The translations under genes and the position numbers were made by a program. Below, in pieces: positions 46,493-54,535 of a DNA stretch of 64,000 bases. The stretch lies in contig NZ_JBQCHS010000006.1 in NCBI RefSeq assembly GCF_051954455.1, positions 1 to 64,000 of the forward strand. Reading direction: 5' to 3'. Source of the stretch: Pseudolysinimonas sp051954455 (GTDB lineage: Bacteria > Actinomycetota > Actinomycetes > Actinomycetales > Microbacteriaceae). The number at the start of each line of letters is the position of its first letter. The stretch's first letter is position 1. Below the pieces are notes generated by a model, which did not search any database, was not told the origin of the DNA, and saw only the letters and a list, made by a program, of their open reading frames with translations.

Positions 46493-49354
46493 GTGAGGAT
46501 CCGGGTGCTCGGGGGGTTCTCCGTCGAGCACGACGGCGAACCGGTCGAGGTCACGGGCGCGATGCAGCGCGGCCTGCTCTTCCGGCTCGCCCTCGACGCG
46601 GGAGCTCAGGTCGGCTACCGCGCGCTCGCCGAGGACCTCTGGCCGCAGGACCCGCCCGAGAACACCCGCGCCGCGCTGCAGAACCTCGTCTCCCGGCTGC
46701 GCGCGCAGCTGCCGGCCGGCACCCTCGCATCCGGCCCCGGCGGCTACCGGGTCACGGTCGCACGGACGGATGTCGACGCCGTGCGATTCCAGGATCTGGT
46801 GGCCGCCGCCGTCGCGGCCCCCGTGTCCGAGGCCCCGGCGCTCGCGACCGCGGCCCTCGACCTCTGGGCGGGGGAGCCGTGGACGCCGGGGGAGGGCTAC
46901 GACTGGTTCGAGCGCGATCTCGCCGCCGATCGTGCGACGGCGCTCCGCCTCCGCGGTGCCGCCGCACCGCCCCGCGAGCCGGCGCCGCCGCAGCCGGGCG
47001 CCGCGGTCGTCCCCGTCGCCCTCACCGCGTTCGTGGGCCGCGACGAGGAGCTCGCCGCTCTCGCGGGCCAGCTCGAGCGCGGGCGGCTGGTCACGGTCCT
47101 CGGGCCGGGCGGCGCCGGCAAGACCCGGCTCGCGCTGGAGGCGGCGCGCGGTCACCGGCATCCGGTGGTCGTGGAGCTGGCCCCGGCCGGTCCGGACGAG
47201 CTCTGGCAGGCCGTGCTCGGGGCGATCGGCCGCGACATGCGCATCGCGGTCGAGAGCGGCCCGAACCTCGCGACGCCGCTCGAGCGCGCGGCCGCCGCGC
47301 TCGCCGGCCGCGCCGGGCTCGGCGTGCTCGACAACTGCGAGCACCTGATCGCCGCCGCGGCGCTCGCCGCCCACGAGCTCCTCGCCGCGCTGCCGCGTCT
47401 GCGGATCGTCGCCACCAGCCGTGAGCCCCTCGGCCTCCCCGGCGAGGCGTTCGTCCCGCTCGGCCCGCTCGATCCCGACGCGGCCGCGACCCTGTTCGGC
47501 GACCGGGTGCTCGCCGCGCGCGGCCGACCGCTCGACCCGGACGAGGCGGACCCGGCCCGCCGCATCCGCGAGCGCCTCGACGGCCTCCCGCTCGCCCTTG
47601 AGCTCGCCGCCGCGAAGGCCCGCACCATGAGCATCCCCGAGATCGCCGACGGGCTCGCCCACCGGTTCGACCTGCTCTCGGGGTCGCTGCGAACGGTGCT
47701 GCCCCGGCACCAGACGCTCCGAGCGCTCATCGACTGGAGCTGGAGCCTCCTCGAGCCCGGCGAGCGCCGCATGCTGATGGCGCTCGCGATCCACCCGGCC
47801 GGGGTCGCCGCGGCCGACGCGATCGCGGTGGCGCGCGCGCACGGCGGACGGCCGGAGGAGATCGACGCCCTCGTCGACAAGTCGCTCCTGCAGCGATCGG
47901 GCGGCCGCTACCGCGCGCTGGAGACGATCCGCGAGTACGGCATCGAGCGGCTGGCCGAGGAGGGCGACCCCGCCGCCGAGCGGCTCATCCAGGCCCGGCG
48001 CCTCGGGGAGGCCGCCGAGGCGCGCGACGCGCAGCTGCGCTCGCCCGCGATCCACGAGGCCATCGCCTGGTTCGACGCGGAGGACGACAACCTCGCGGCG
48101 GCGCTCCGCTTCTGCGCCGACGCCGGCCACGACGACGAACTCGTCGCGCTCGCGGGGGACTGCGCCTGGTACTGGGTGATCCGCGACCGCGGCGACGACG
48201 CCCGGCAGTGGCTCGCGGTCGCGGCGCCCCGCGTCGGCGAGCGGACCGGGTGGCAGGCGCTCTTCCTCCGGGCGGCGAGCCTCATGTGGGAGTCCTTCGT
48301 CGATCGCGAGCGACCGACGATGCCGGCGATCGACCGCGGGGACATCGACGAGCTCCTCCGGCTGGCCGAACGGTCCGAGCACGACGTGGTCCGGGCGATG
48401 CCGCACGTCATCCGGGCGTTCGCCGACGCGATGGCGTCGCCGACCTGGATGCGCGACGTGCAGCTGCCGGATCCCGAGACCCTCGACCTCTCCGACTGGG
48501 GCCGCGCGATCCTCACGGTCGCGCGGGCCGCGATCGCCCAGAACCGGGGCGACTTCGCCGACCACGGCGCTGCCAGCGGGCGCGCGGTCGAGCTCTTCTC
48601 GGCCAGCGGCGATCGCTGGGGGCTCGCCCTCGCGCAGCAGATGCGGGCCGAGTGGCTGCTCCTCGCCGGGCGCTTCGAGGAGGCCTTGGCGATGTCCGAC
48701 GAGGCCACCGAGGGCATGCGGATGGTGACGTCGTCGTACGACCTGCTCCAGCTCCAGGGCCTCGGGGTGAATCTGCTGCTGCGGCTCGGCCGGGTCGATG
48801 AGGCCCGAGAGCGGGCGGAGTCCATGGTGCAGAAGGCGCGCGAGGTCGACAGCGCACGCGCCGTGGTCGTCGCGTGCGCCGTGGGCGCGTCGCTCGCGGT
48901 CGAGCTGGACGAGGTGGAGTGGGCGCGCGGGCTCGTCGCGGAGCTCGAGGCGAGCCTCGCCGAGTGGGAGGACGTGCCCCCGCAGGTGCGGGCGATGGCC
49001 GCGACCGCGCGGGGCGGGCTGCTCGCGCTCGAGGGCGACCCGGAGGCCGCGGAGCGGGAGCTGCGGGCCGCGGCGGAGGCGGCGGCCGCGAGCTACGACT
49101 TCCCGGTCATGGCGGCCACGGCCATGGCCGTCGGCGGGTTCGCCGCGCGCGTCGGCCGGGTGGCGGAGGCCGCCACCGCGCTCGAGATCGCGACGGCCCT
49201 CCGCGGGGCGCCCGATCCGCGCAATCCGACCGAGATCCGCATCCGCGCGCTCCTGGACGCGGCGGCGCGCCCCGCGGGATCGGATCCCGCGGCGCGCGCC
49301 GCCATCGACCGGGACGCCGCGGCGTCCGCCCTGACTCAGATCTTGCGCCGGTAG
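46493..49354 (+). CDS. AfsR/SARP-like regulator with NB-ARC ATPase
   Basis: A 953-residue regulator. Residues 1-90: OmpR-type winged helix (RVLGGFSVEHDG...), as in SARP proteins. Residues about 90-155: a shortened BTAD region. Then an ATPase domain with Walker A GPGGAGKTRLALEAA (about residues 203-217), a helical region with DGLPLALELAAAKA, and a C-terminal TPR-like alpha-solenoid (about 530-930). SARP proteins bind direct repeats and activate neighbouring genes. The 3' end overlaps the convergent exporter gene by 19 bases. Its target is unknown; 10-bp repeats upstream of the exporter are a candidate. Confidence 0.88.
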   Translation: MRIRVLGGFSVEHDGEPVEVTGAMQRGLLFRLALDAGAQVGYRALAEDLWPQDPPENTRAALQNLVSRLRAQLPAGTLASGPGGYRVTVARTDVDAVRFQDLVAAAVAAPVSEAPALATAALDLWAGEPWTPGEGYDWFERDLAADRATALRLRGAAAPPREPAPPQPGAAVVPVALTAFVGRDEELAALAGQLERGRLVTVLGPGGAGKTRLALEAARGHRHPVVVELAPAGPDELWQAVLGAIGRDMRIAVESGPNLATPLERAAAALAGRAGLGVLDNCEHLIAAAALAAHELLAALPRLRIVATSREPLGLPGEAFVPLGPLDPDAAATLFGDRVLAARGRPLDPDEADPARRIRERLDGLPLALELAAAKARTMSIPEIADGLAHRFDLLSGSLRTVLPRHQTLRALIDWSWSLLEPGERRMLMALAIHPAGVAAADAIAVARAHGGRPEEIDALVDKSLLQRSGGRYRALETIREYGIERLAEEGDPAAERLIQARRLGEAAEARDAQLRSPAIHEAIAWFDAEDDNLAAALRFCADAGHDDELVALAGDCAWYWVIRDRGDDARQWLAVAAPRVGERTGWQALFLRAASLMWESFVDRERPTMPAIDRGDIDELLRLAERSEHDVVRAMPHVIRAFADAMASPTWMRDVQLPDPETLDLSDWGRAILTVARAAIAQNRGDFADHGAASGRAVELFSASGDRWGLALAQQMRAEWLLLAGRFEEALAMSDEATEGMRMVTSSYDLLQLQGLGVNLLLRLGRVDEARERAESMVQKAREVDSARAVVVACAVGASLAVELDEVEWARGLVAELEASLAEWEDVPPQVRAMAATARGGLLALEGDPEAAERELRAAAEAAAASYDFPVMAATAMAVGGFAARVGRVAEAATALEIATALRGAPDPRNPTEIRIRALLDAAARPAGSDPAARAAIDRDAAASALTQILRR

Positions 49355-50106
49355 GCCCAGGTCGCGAGCGGGAAGAAAACCGCCCAGAGCACAACGCACG
49401 AGATCAGGACCCAGAGGAGCTCCAGCCCGAGCGTCTCGCCGTGGGCGAGCGCCGACGGGCCGTTCAGCAGCCCGCGCATCGACTCGATGACGTGCGTCAC
49501 CGGGTTGATCGCGACCCAGCCCTGCAACCACGTCGGCAGCGTGTTCGCCGGCACGAACGTCGACGAGCCGAAGGTGAGCGGGAAGGTGATGAGGAACGAG
49601 ATCCCCTGCACCGCGCCGCTCGAGCGGACCATCGTGCCGATGAACACCGACACCCAACAGAGGCTCACCGCGAAGACGACCATGAGCACGAACGCGAGCA
49701 GCACATCACACCACGGGGTCCCGAACCGGTAGCCGATGATCACGCCGAAGATCAGCGTGACCGCCACCGCGATCGAGTGCCGGACGATGTCGCCGAGCAC
49801 CGCGCCGAACAGCGGCGCCGATCGGGCGATCGGCAGCGACCGGAACCGGTCGAAGACGCCCTTGCTGATGTCGTTGTTGAGGTTCACGCCGATCGTGAGC
49901 GAGGTGAACATCACCGTCTGCACGATGATGCCGGGCAGCGCGAAGGTCAGGTACTCGGTGGTGGAGTGGGCGATCGCGCCGCCGAAGATGAACACGAACA
50001 GCACGGTCATGATGATCGGCTGGAGCGTCACGTCGATGAACTGCTCGGGGTTGCGCGTCATGCGACGCACGGTGCGGCCCGCGAGCACGAGCGAGTCGGC
50101 GAACAT
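49336..50106 (-). CDS. ABC-2 type transporter permease, DrrB-like
   Basis: A 256-residue membrane protein with about six helices. N-terminal RTVRRMTRNPEQFIDVTLQP and the GVFDRFRSLPIARSA loop are characteristic of DrrB/daunorubicin-resistance permeases. The start overlaps the ATPase stop by one base. It overlaps the regulator gene at its 3' end by 19 bases. Exports an unknown hydrophobic compound. Confidence 0.93.
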   Translation of the reverse strand: MFADSLVLAGRTVRRMTRNPEQFIDVTLQPIIMTVLFVFIFGGAIAHSTTEYLTFALPGIIVQTVMFTSLTIGVNLNNDISKGVFDRFRSLPIARSAPLFGAVLGDIVRHSIAVAVTLIFGVIIGYRFGTPWCDVLLAFVLMVVFAVSLCWVSVFIGTMVRSSGAVQGISFLITFPLTFGSSTFVPANTLPTWLQGWVAINPVTHVIESMRGLLNGPSALAHGETLGLELLWVLISCVVLWAVFFPLATWAYRRKI

Positions 50107-51098
50107 CAGGCGGCCTCCTCTTCCTGGTCGGTGGTGGTTTGGGGGGATGAGGCGGCCGTGTCATCGCCGGCGCGCTCGCCGGTGAGGGCGTAGAAGACCT
50201 CGTCGAGGCTCGGGAGCCGGAGCGCCAGCTCCGCGACGGCGATCCGCTCGGTCGCGAGAGCCGAGACGACCGCGGTGAGCGCGCCGTCGTCGGCGACCGG
50301 GACGGCGAGCTGGTCCGGGGCCGGCTGCTCCACCTCACGGGTGCCGATGCGGGCGAGGATCGGGCGCACCCGCTCCACGTCGGCCGGATCGAGCGGCCGC
50401 ACCTCGAGGGTCTGCCCGCCGACCTGGCGCTTCAGCCCCTGCGGGGTGTCGTGCGCGATGACCCGGCCGTGGTCGATGACGGTGATCTCGTTCGCGAGCG
50501 CGTCGGCCTCCTCGAGGTACTGCGTGGTGAGGAGCACCGTCGTGCCCTGCCGGGTGAGGGATCGGACCATGTCCCACACGTCGTCCCGCTTCGCCGGGTC
50601 GAGGCCGGTGGTCGGCTCGTCGAGGTAGACGATCCGGGGGCGCCCGATGAGCGACGCGGCGAGGTCGAGCCGGCGGCGCATCCCGCCGGAGTAGGTCTTG
50701 ACGGAGCGCTTCGCGGCGTCGACGAGGTCGAACTCGCGCAGCAGCTCGTCCGCGCGGGCCCGGGCCGCGCCGCGCCGGAGGTGCAGGAGGCGCCCGATCA
50801 TCACGAGGTTCTCGAGCCCCGTCAGCTCCTCGTCGACGCTCGCGTACTGCCCGGTGAGGCCGATCGCCGCACGGACGGCCTTGGGGTCGGCGAGGACGTC
50901 GTGGCCGGCCACGCGGGCCGTCCCGCCGTCCGGCCGGAGGAGGGTCGCGAGGATGCGGACCGCGGTCGTCTTGCCCGCGCCGTTCGGGCCGAGCACGCCG
51001 AGGACCCGGCCCTGCTCGACCTCGAGATCGACGCCGGCCAGGGCCCGGGTCTTTCCGAATCGCTTGGTGAGGCCGTGGGCCTCGATCGCCAGAGTCAT
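50106..51098 (-). CDS. ABC transporter ATP-binding protein, DrrA-like
   Basis: A 330-residue ATPase with Walker A (GPNGAGKTTAVRILATLL), signature YSGGMRRRLDLAASL and Walker B IVYLDEPTTGLDP, ending in a DrrA-type C-terminal extension. ATG 51098 is preferred because it puts the family's N-terminal AIEAHGLTKRFG near the start; two in-frame upstream starts would add residues with no homologous pattern. Forms an exporter with the DrrB-like gene. Five 10-bp repeats lie 43-92 bases upstream of this start. Confidence 0.92.
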   Translation of the reverse strand: MTLAIEAHGLTKRFGKTRALAGVDLEVEQGRVLGVLGPNGAGKTTAVRILATLLRPDGGTARVAGHDVLADPKAVRAAIGLTGQYASVDEELTGLENLVMIGRLLHLRRGAARARADELLREFDLVDAAKRSVKTYSGGMRRRLDLAASLIGRPRIVYLDEPTTGLDPAKRDDVWDMVRSLTRQGTTVLLTTQYLEEADALANEITVIDHGRVIAHDTPQGLKRQVGGQTLEVRPLDPADVERVRPILARIGTREVEQPAPDQLAVPVADDGALTAVVSALATERIAVAELALRLPSLDEVFYALTGERAGDDTAASSPQTTTDQEEEAA

Positions 51099-51140
51099 GA
51101 GCAGATCGTGACCCCCGACCGCTGTCATCCCGCTCCCGCG

Positions 51141-51190
51141 TCGCTGTCGGGCGCTGTCACGCGCTGTCACGCACTGTCACGCGCTGTCGC
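51141..51190 (-). promoter_or_regulatory. 10-bp tandem repeat array upstream of the DrrAB-like exporter
   Basis: Five direct units of 10 bases, consensus GCGCTGTCAC on the plus strand (GTGACAGCGC on the exporter strand): units at 51141, 51151, 51161, 51171 and 51181, the second and third identical. One unit per helical turn is expected for a regulator binding one DNA face; SARP-type regulators use short direct repeats of about one turn. The nearest SARP-like gene is at 46493. Confidence 0.6.
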
Positions 51191-51221
51191 GCGCCGACGC
51201 GGGCTGTCGCCGGCTCGCCGA

Positions 51222-51296
51222 GTCGAAAGTTCAGGTGCCGGCGGCGCGCCGGCGCCTCCGCTGCCCATCCGCCCCGCGGCGACCTGGACTTCCGAC
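51222..51296. repeat. 75-bp imperfect palindrome
   Basis: Left arm GTCGAAAGTTCAGGT (51222-51236) and right arm ACCTGGACTTCCGAC (51282-51296) are inverted repeats matching at 13 of 15 positions, around a GC-rich centre that is itself partly palindromic. It lies downstream of the NUDIX gene's stop and upstream of the exporter, so it may end NUDIX transcription or be a dispersed repeat. Only one copy was seen. Confidence 0.65.
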
Positions 51297-51331
51297 CGGA
51301 GCGGGAGGGCGGGAGGCGGGCGGCGAGTCGG

Positions 51332-51904
51332 TCAGCGCCAGGGGAGCTCGGTCAGCGGGTAGCCGGCGCCGGACGGGATGCGGACCGTGCCCTCGGCGAG
51401 CACGGGTCGGATCGTCGCGTCGGGAACGCCCCGCGCAGACTCCAGGGCCTCGGCGACCGTGGCGGCGACGGCCAGCCGGTGCAGCTGGAACGCGGTCGGC
51501 GCGATGATCGGCCAGTCGCCCGCCTCGCGCCGCCGCAGGGCGTCCGCGGGCTCCGCCCAGCGCGCGGCGACGAGCTCGATGCCGTCGACCCGCGGCTCCG
51601 CATCCTCGGGCGCCCGCGCCGCGAAGAAACGGGTGTCGAAGCGCCCGGGCTCCTGCTCGGGCGTGATCCAGCGCGACCAGGGCACGAGCTCGCCGGGATC
51701 GAGGACCACGCCCACCTCCTCGAGCGTCTCCCGCGCGGCGGTGGTGGCGGCGTCGACATCGTCCGGCTCCGCCGACCCGCCCGGGAAGGCGAGCACCGAC
51801 GGGAACGCCCCGCGCCCCGGCCGCTGCACGAGCAGCACCCGCAGCGGATCGTCGCGCAGCAGCAGCACGGTCGCAGCCGGACGGGGAGCGGGCGTCTCAT
51901 CCAC
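51332..51904 (-). CDS. NUDIX hydrolase
   Basis: A NUDIX domain protein that hydrolyses a nucleoside diphosphate linked to another moiety. The Nudix box runs from GGSAEPDD through ARETLEEVG, with the catalytic REx2EE residues. The start is placed at GTG 51904 (190 residues). The alternative ATG 52000 adds a Lys/Ala-rich N-terminus (AAAKKKQAEAHG) that is simply the reverse complement of the leuA leader and its hairpin, and therefore unlikely to be coding. A role cannot be assigned from sequence. Confidence 0.85.
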   Translation of the reverse strand: MDETPAPRPAATVLLLRDDPLRVLLVQRPGRGAFPSVLAFPGGSAEPDDVDAATTAARETLEEVGVVLDPGELVPWSRWITPEQEPGRFDTRFFAARAPEDAEPRVDGIELVAARWAEPADALRRREAGDWPIIAPTAFQLHRLAVAATVAEALESARGVPDATIRPVLAEGTVRIPSGAGYPLTELPWR

Positions 51905-51910
51905 GAGGTG

Positions 51911-51916
51911 TAGCCT
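51911..51916 (+). promoter_or_regulatory. putative -10 box (TAGCCT) of the leuA transcript
   Basis: TAGCCT is followed by six bases (GGCACC) and the GTG of the leader peptide at 51923. Confidence 0.6.
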
Positions 51917-51922
51917 GGCACC

Positions 51923-51967
51923 GTGCGCTTCGGCCTGCTTCTTCTTAGCTGCCGCGACGAGGCCTAG
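51923..51967 (+). CDS. leuL: leuA leader peptide
   Basis: A 14-residue peptide, MRFGLLLLSCRDEA, starting at GTG directly after a -10 box and ending at TAG 51965-51967. It has four consecutive leucine codons, three of them CTT, a rare codon in this GC-rich segment. It lies 63 bases before leuA, whose product makes leucine, so ribosome stalling on the Leu codons is the likely signal. Its last codons are in the left arm of the hairpin at 51951-51991. Confidence 0.8.
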   Translation: MRFGLLLLSCRDEA

Positions 51968-51991
51968 TTCTTCGGCCTTCCTCGTCGCGGC
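51951..51991 (+). promoter_or_regulatory. leuA attenuator hairpin with alternative pairing to the leuA ribosome-binding site
   Basis: Arms GCCGCGACGAGG (51951-51962) and CCTCGTCGCGGC (51980-51991) form a perfect 12-bp stem. The right-hand region 51977-51987 can instead pair with 52011-52024, the sequence holding the leuA ribosome-binding site GGAAG (two blocks of 6 and 5 bp with a 3-base bulge). The two structures exclude each other. There is no T-run, so control of translation rather than termination is favoured. Confidence 0.6.
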
Positions 51992-52029
51992 CTTCGCCAT
52001 CGGCTGAACCCGACGAAACGGAAGAGACC

Positions 52030-53784
52030 ATGAAGAACACCCAGCAGCCCTCGGGGATGCCGATCCACCGCTACCGCCCCTACGCGGAGCAGTTCCCCAC
52101 CGACCTGCCCGACCGCACCTGGCCGTCGAAGGTCATCGATCGCGCGCCGATGTGGTGCGCCGTCGACCTCCGCGACGGCAACCAGGCGCTCATCGACCCG
52201 ATGAGCCCGGAGCGCAAGCGCATCATGTTCGACCTGCTGGTCCGGATGGGCTACAAGCAGATCGAGGTCGGCTTCCCCTCCGCGAGCCAGACCGACTTCG
52301 ACTTCGTGCGCCAGCTGATCGACGAGGACCTGATCCCCGACGACGTCACGATCCAGGTGCTGACCCAGGCGCGCGAGGAGCTCATCAAGCGCACCTACGA
52401 GTCCATCGCCGGCGCGAAGCAGGCGATCGTGCACCTCTACAACTCGACGAGCATCCTCCAGCGCGACGTCGTGTTCCGCACCGACAGGCAGGGCGTCATC
52501 GACATCGCCCTGCAGGGCGCGCGCTGGTGCAAGCAGTACGAGGAGACGGTGCCCGGAACCACCGTCTACTACGAGTACTCGCCCGAGTCCTACACCGGCA
52601 CCGAGCTCGAGTTCGCGGCCGAGATCTGCAACGCGGTGATGACGGTGCTCGTGCCGACGCCCGAGCGCAAGATCATCATCAACCTGCCGTCGACCGTCGA
52701 GATGGCGACGCCGAACGTCTACGCCGACTCGATCGAGTGGATGTCGCGCCACCTCGAGAACCGCGAGAACGTCATCCTGTCGCTCCACCCGCACAACGAC
52801 CGGGGCACGGCGATCGCGGCTGCCGAGCTCGGCTACCAGGCGGGGGCCGACCGCATCGAGGGGTGCCTCTTCGGCAACGGCGAGCGCACCGGCAACGTCG
52901 ACCTCGTCGCGCTCGGCATCAACCTGCTGACGCAGGGCGTCGACCCGCAGATCGACTTCAGCGACCTCGACGAGATCCGCCGCACCGCCGAGTACTGCAA
53001 CCAGCTGCGCGTGCACGAGCGCTCGCCGTGGGCGGGCGACCTGGTCTACACGGCGTTCTCGGGATCCCACCAGGACGCCATCAAGAAGGGCTTCGAGGCG
53101 ATGGAGGCCGAGTCGAAGCGCACCGGCACACCGCTCGCCGACATGGTGTGGGCGGTGCCGTACCTGCCCGTCGACCCGAAGGACCTGGGCCGCGGCTATG
53201 AGGCCGTCGTGCGCGTCAATTCGCAGTCGGGCAAGGGCGGGGTCGCGTACCTGCTGAAGGCCGACCACAAGCTCGACCTGCCGCGTCGGCTGCAGATCGA
53301 GTTCAGCGGCGTCGTGCAGGCGAAGACCGACGCCGAGGGCGGCGAGGTGACGAGCGAGCAGATCTGGACGATCTTCCAGGACGAGTACCTGCCCGCCCGG
53401 GCGGCCGACGACAAGTGGGGCCGGTACGAGCTCCTGTCGACCCGCACGGCCAGCGACATGTCCGGCGAGATCACCCTCGACCTGCGGATGCGGATCGGCG
53501 ACGAGGTCGAGGAGGCGCGCGGCACCGGCAACGGACCCGTCGCGGCGTTCCTCGCGGTCATGGCCGAGCAGGGGCACGAGATCAAGCTCTACGACTACGT
53601 CGAGCACACCCTCTCGGAGGGCGGCGACGCCCTCGCCGCGGCCTACGTCGAGCTGCAGGTCGGCGACAAGCGGCTCTGGGGCGTGGGCATCGACGGCGAC
53701 ATCTCGACGGCGTCGCTCAAGGCGGTCGTGTCGGCGGTCAACCGCGCCGTCCGCGAGGAGCAGGACCAGCTCGTCAGCGCCTGA
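52030..53784 (+). CDS. leuA: 2-isopropylmalate synthase
   Basis: A 584-residue enzyme that condenses acetyl-CoA and 2-oxoisovalerate, the first committed step of leucine synthesis. The HMGL-like catalytic barrel has CAVDLRDGNQALIDPM and metal-binding SLHPHNDRGTAIAAAEL; a C-terminal LeuA allosteric domain binds leucine. This is the long actinobacterial form. ATG 52030 follows GGAAGAG. Preceded by the leader peptide and hairpin that probably set its translation. Confidence 0.97.
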   Translation: MKNTQQPSGMPIHRYRPYAEQFPTDLPDRTWPSKVIDRAPMWCAVDLRDGNQALIDPMSPERKRIMFDLLVRMGYKQIEVGFPSASQTDFDFVRQLIDEDLIPDDVTIQVLTQAREELIKRTYESIAGAKQAIVHLYNSTSILQRDVVFRTDRQGVIDIALQGARWCKQYEETVPGTTVYYEYSPESYTGTELEFAAEICNAVMTVLVPTPERKIIINLPSTVEMATPNVYADSIEWMSRHLENRENVILSLHPHNDRGTAIAAAELGYQAGADRIEGCLFGNGERTGNVDLVALGINLLTQGVDPQIDFSDLDEIRRTAEYCNQLRVHERSPWAGDLVYTAFSGSHQDAIKKGFEAMEAESKRTGTPLADMVWAVPYLPVDPKDLGRGYEAVVRVNSQSGKGGVAYLLKADHKLDLPRRLQIEFSGVVQAKTDAEGGEVTSEQIWTIFQDEYLPARAADDKWGRYELLSTRTASDMSGEITLDLRMRIGDEVEEARGTGNGPVAAFLAVMAEQGHEIKLYDYVEHTLSEGGDALAAAYVELQVGDKRLWGVGIDGDISTASLKAVVSAVNRAVREEQDQLVSA

Positions 53785-54535
53785 CCCGCTCGAAGACCAG
53801 CACCGCGTCGTCGTCCGTCTCGACGACGTCGACGCGCTCCCCGAGACCGCGGGCGGTCTCGACCTGCTCCCCGGCGACCAGCGTCACGAACGCGCCGCCG
53901 GGTGCCAGCCACGCCGCCATCCCGGCGAGGACGGCCCGGAGCGGGTCGAGACCGTCCGCACCTCCGTGCACGGCGAGCTCCGGCTCGTGCTCGCGGAAGT
54001 CGCGCGGGATGTGGTCGAGGCGCTCCGTCGGCACGTGCGGCAGGTAGGCGGTCGCGAGGTCGACCCGGCCCCGCAGCGACGGCGGCAGCCCCTCCCACCA
54101 GTCGCCGAGACGGACCGAGAAGCCGACGCGGTCCCCGTTCCGCGTCGCGACCGCCACCGCCGCGGGATCGAGATCGGTCGCATGGACGTCGGCGAGCGGC
54201 AGCCGCTCGACGAGCGCCGCGGCGATCGCGCCGTTGCCGGTGCCGAGGTCGGCGACGAGACGGGCGCGCGGGCGGGTGCGCACCGCGACGTCGACGATCG
54301 TCTCCGCGCGCGCCCGGGGCACGAAGACGCCGGGCGCGAGCTCCACATCCATGCCGGCGAAGCGCGCGCGGCCGAGGGCCTGCTCGAGCGGCATGCCCGC
54401 GGCGCGGGCCGAGACCACCGCGTGCTGCGCGTCGGGGTCGCGCAGCACGCGTCGGATCTCAGCGGCCTCCGCCTCGGCGAAGACGCACCCGACGGAGCGC
54501 AACGCGGCGACGAGCGGGTCGGGCTCGGTCGTCAC
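53774..54535 (-). CDS. PrmC/HemK-like SAM-dependent methyltransferase paralogue
   Basis: A 253-residue protein similar to protein-glutamine N5-methyltransferases. The SAM-binding motif is LVADLGTGNGAIAAAL and the adjoining motif ATDLDPAAVAVA. The family's catalytic NPPY (or NAPY) motif, which holds the target glutamine, reads TAYLPHVP here, so the usual activity is doubtful. It overlaps the leuA 3' end by 11 bases and the TRIC gene by 4 bases. It is shorter than PrmC (about 280-290). Confidence 0.85.
   Translation of the reverse strand: MTTEPDPLVAALRSVGCVFAEAEAAEIRRVLRDPDAQHAVVSARAAGMPLEQALGRARFAGMDVELAPGVFVPRARAETIVDVAVRTRPRARLVADLGTGNGAIAAALVERLPLADVHATDLDPAAVAVATRNGDRVGFSVRLGDWWEGLPPSLRGRVDLATAYLPHVPTERLDHIPRDFREHEPELAVHGGADGLDPLRAVLAGMAAWLAPGGAFVTLVAGEQVETARGLGERVDVVETDDDAVLVFERVRR

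Noticed and set aside
51905..52000. The long form of the NUDIX gene starting at 52000
   Set aside because: The extra 32 residues are the antisense reading of the leuA leader peptide and hairpin, and the Nudix homology begins after residue 40 of that form; the start at 51904 is more likely.
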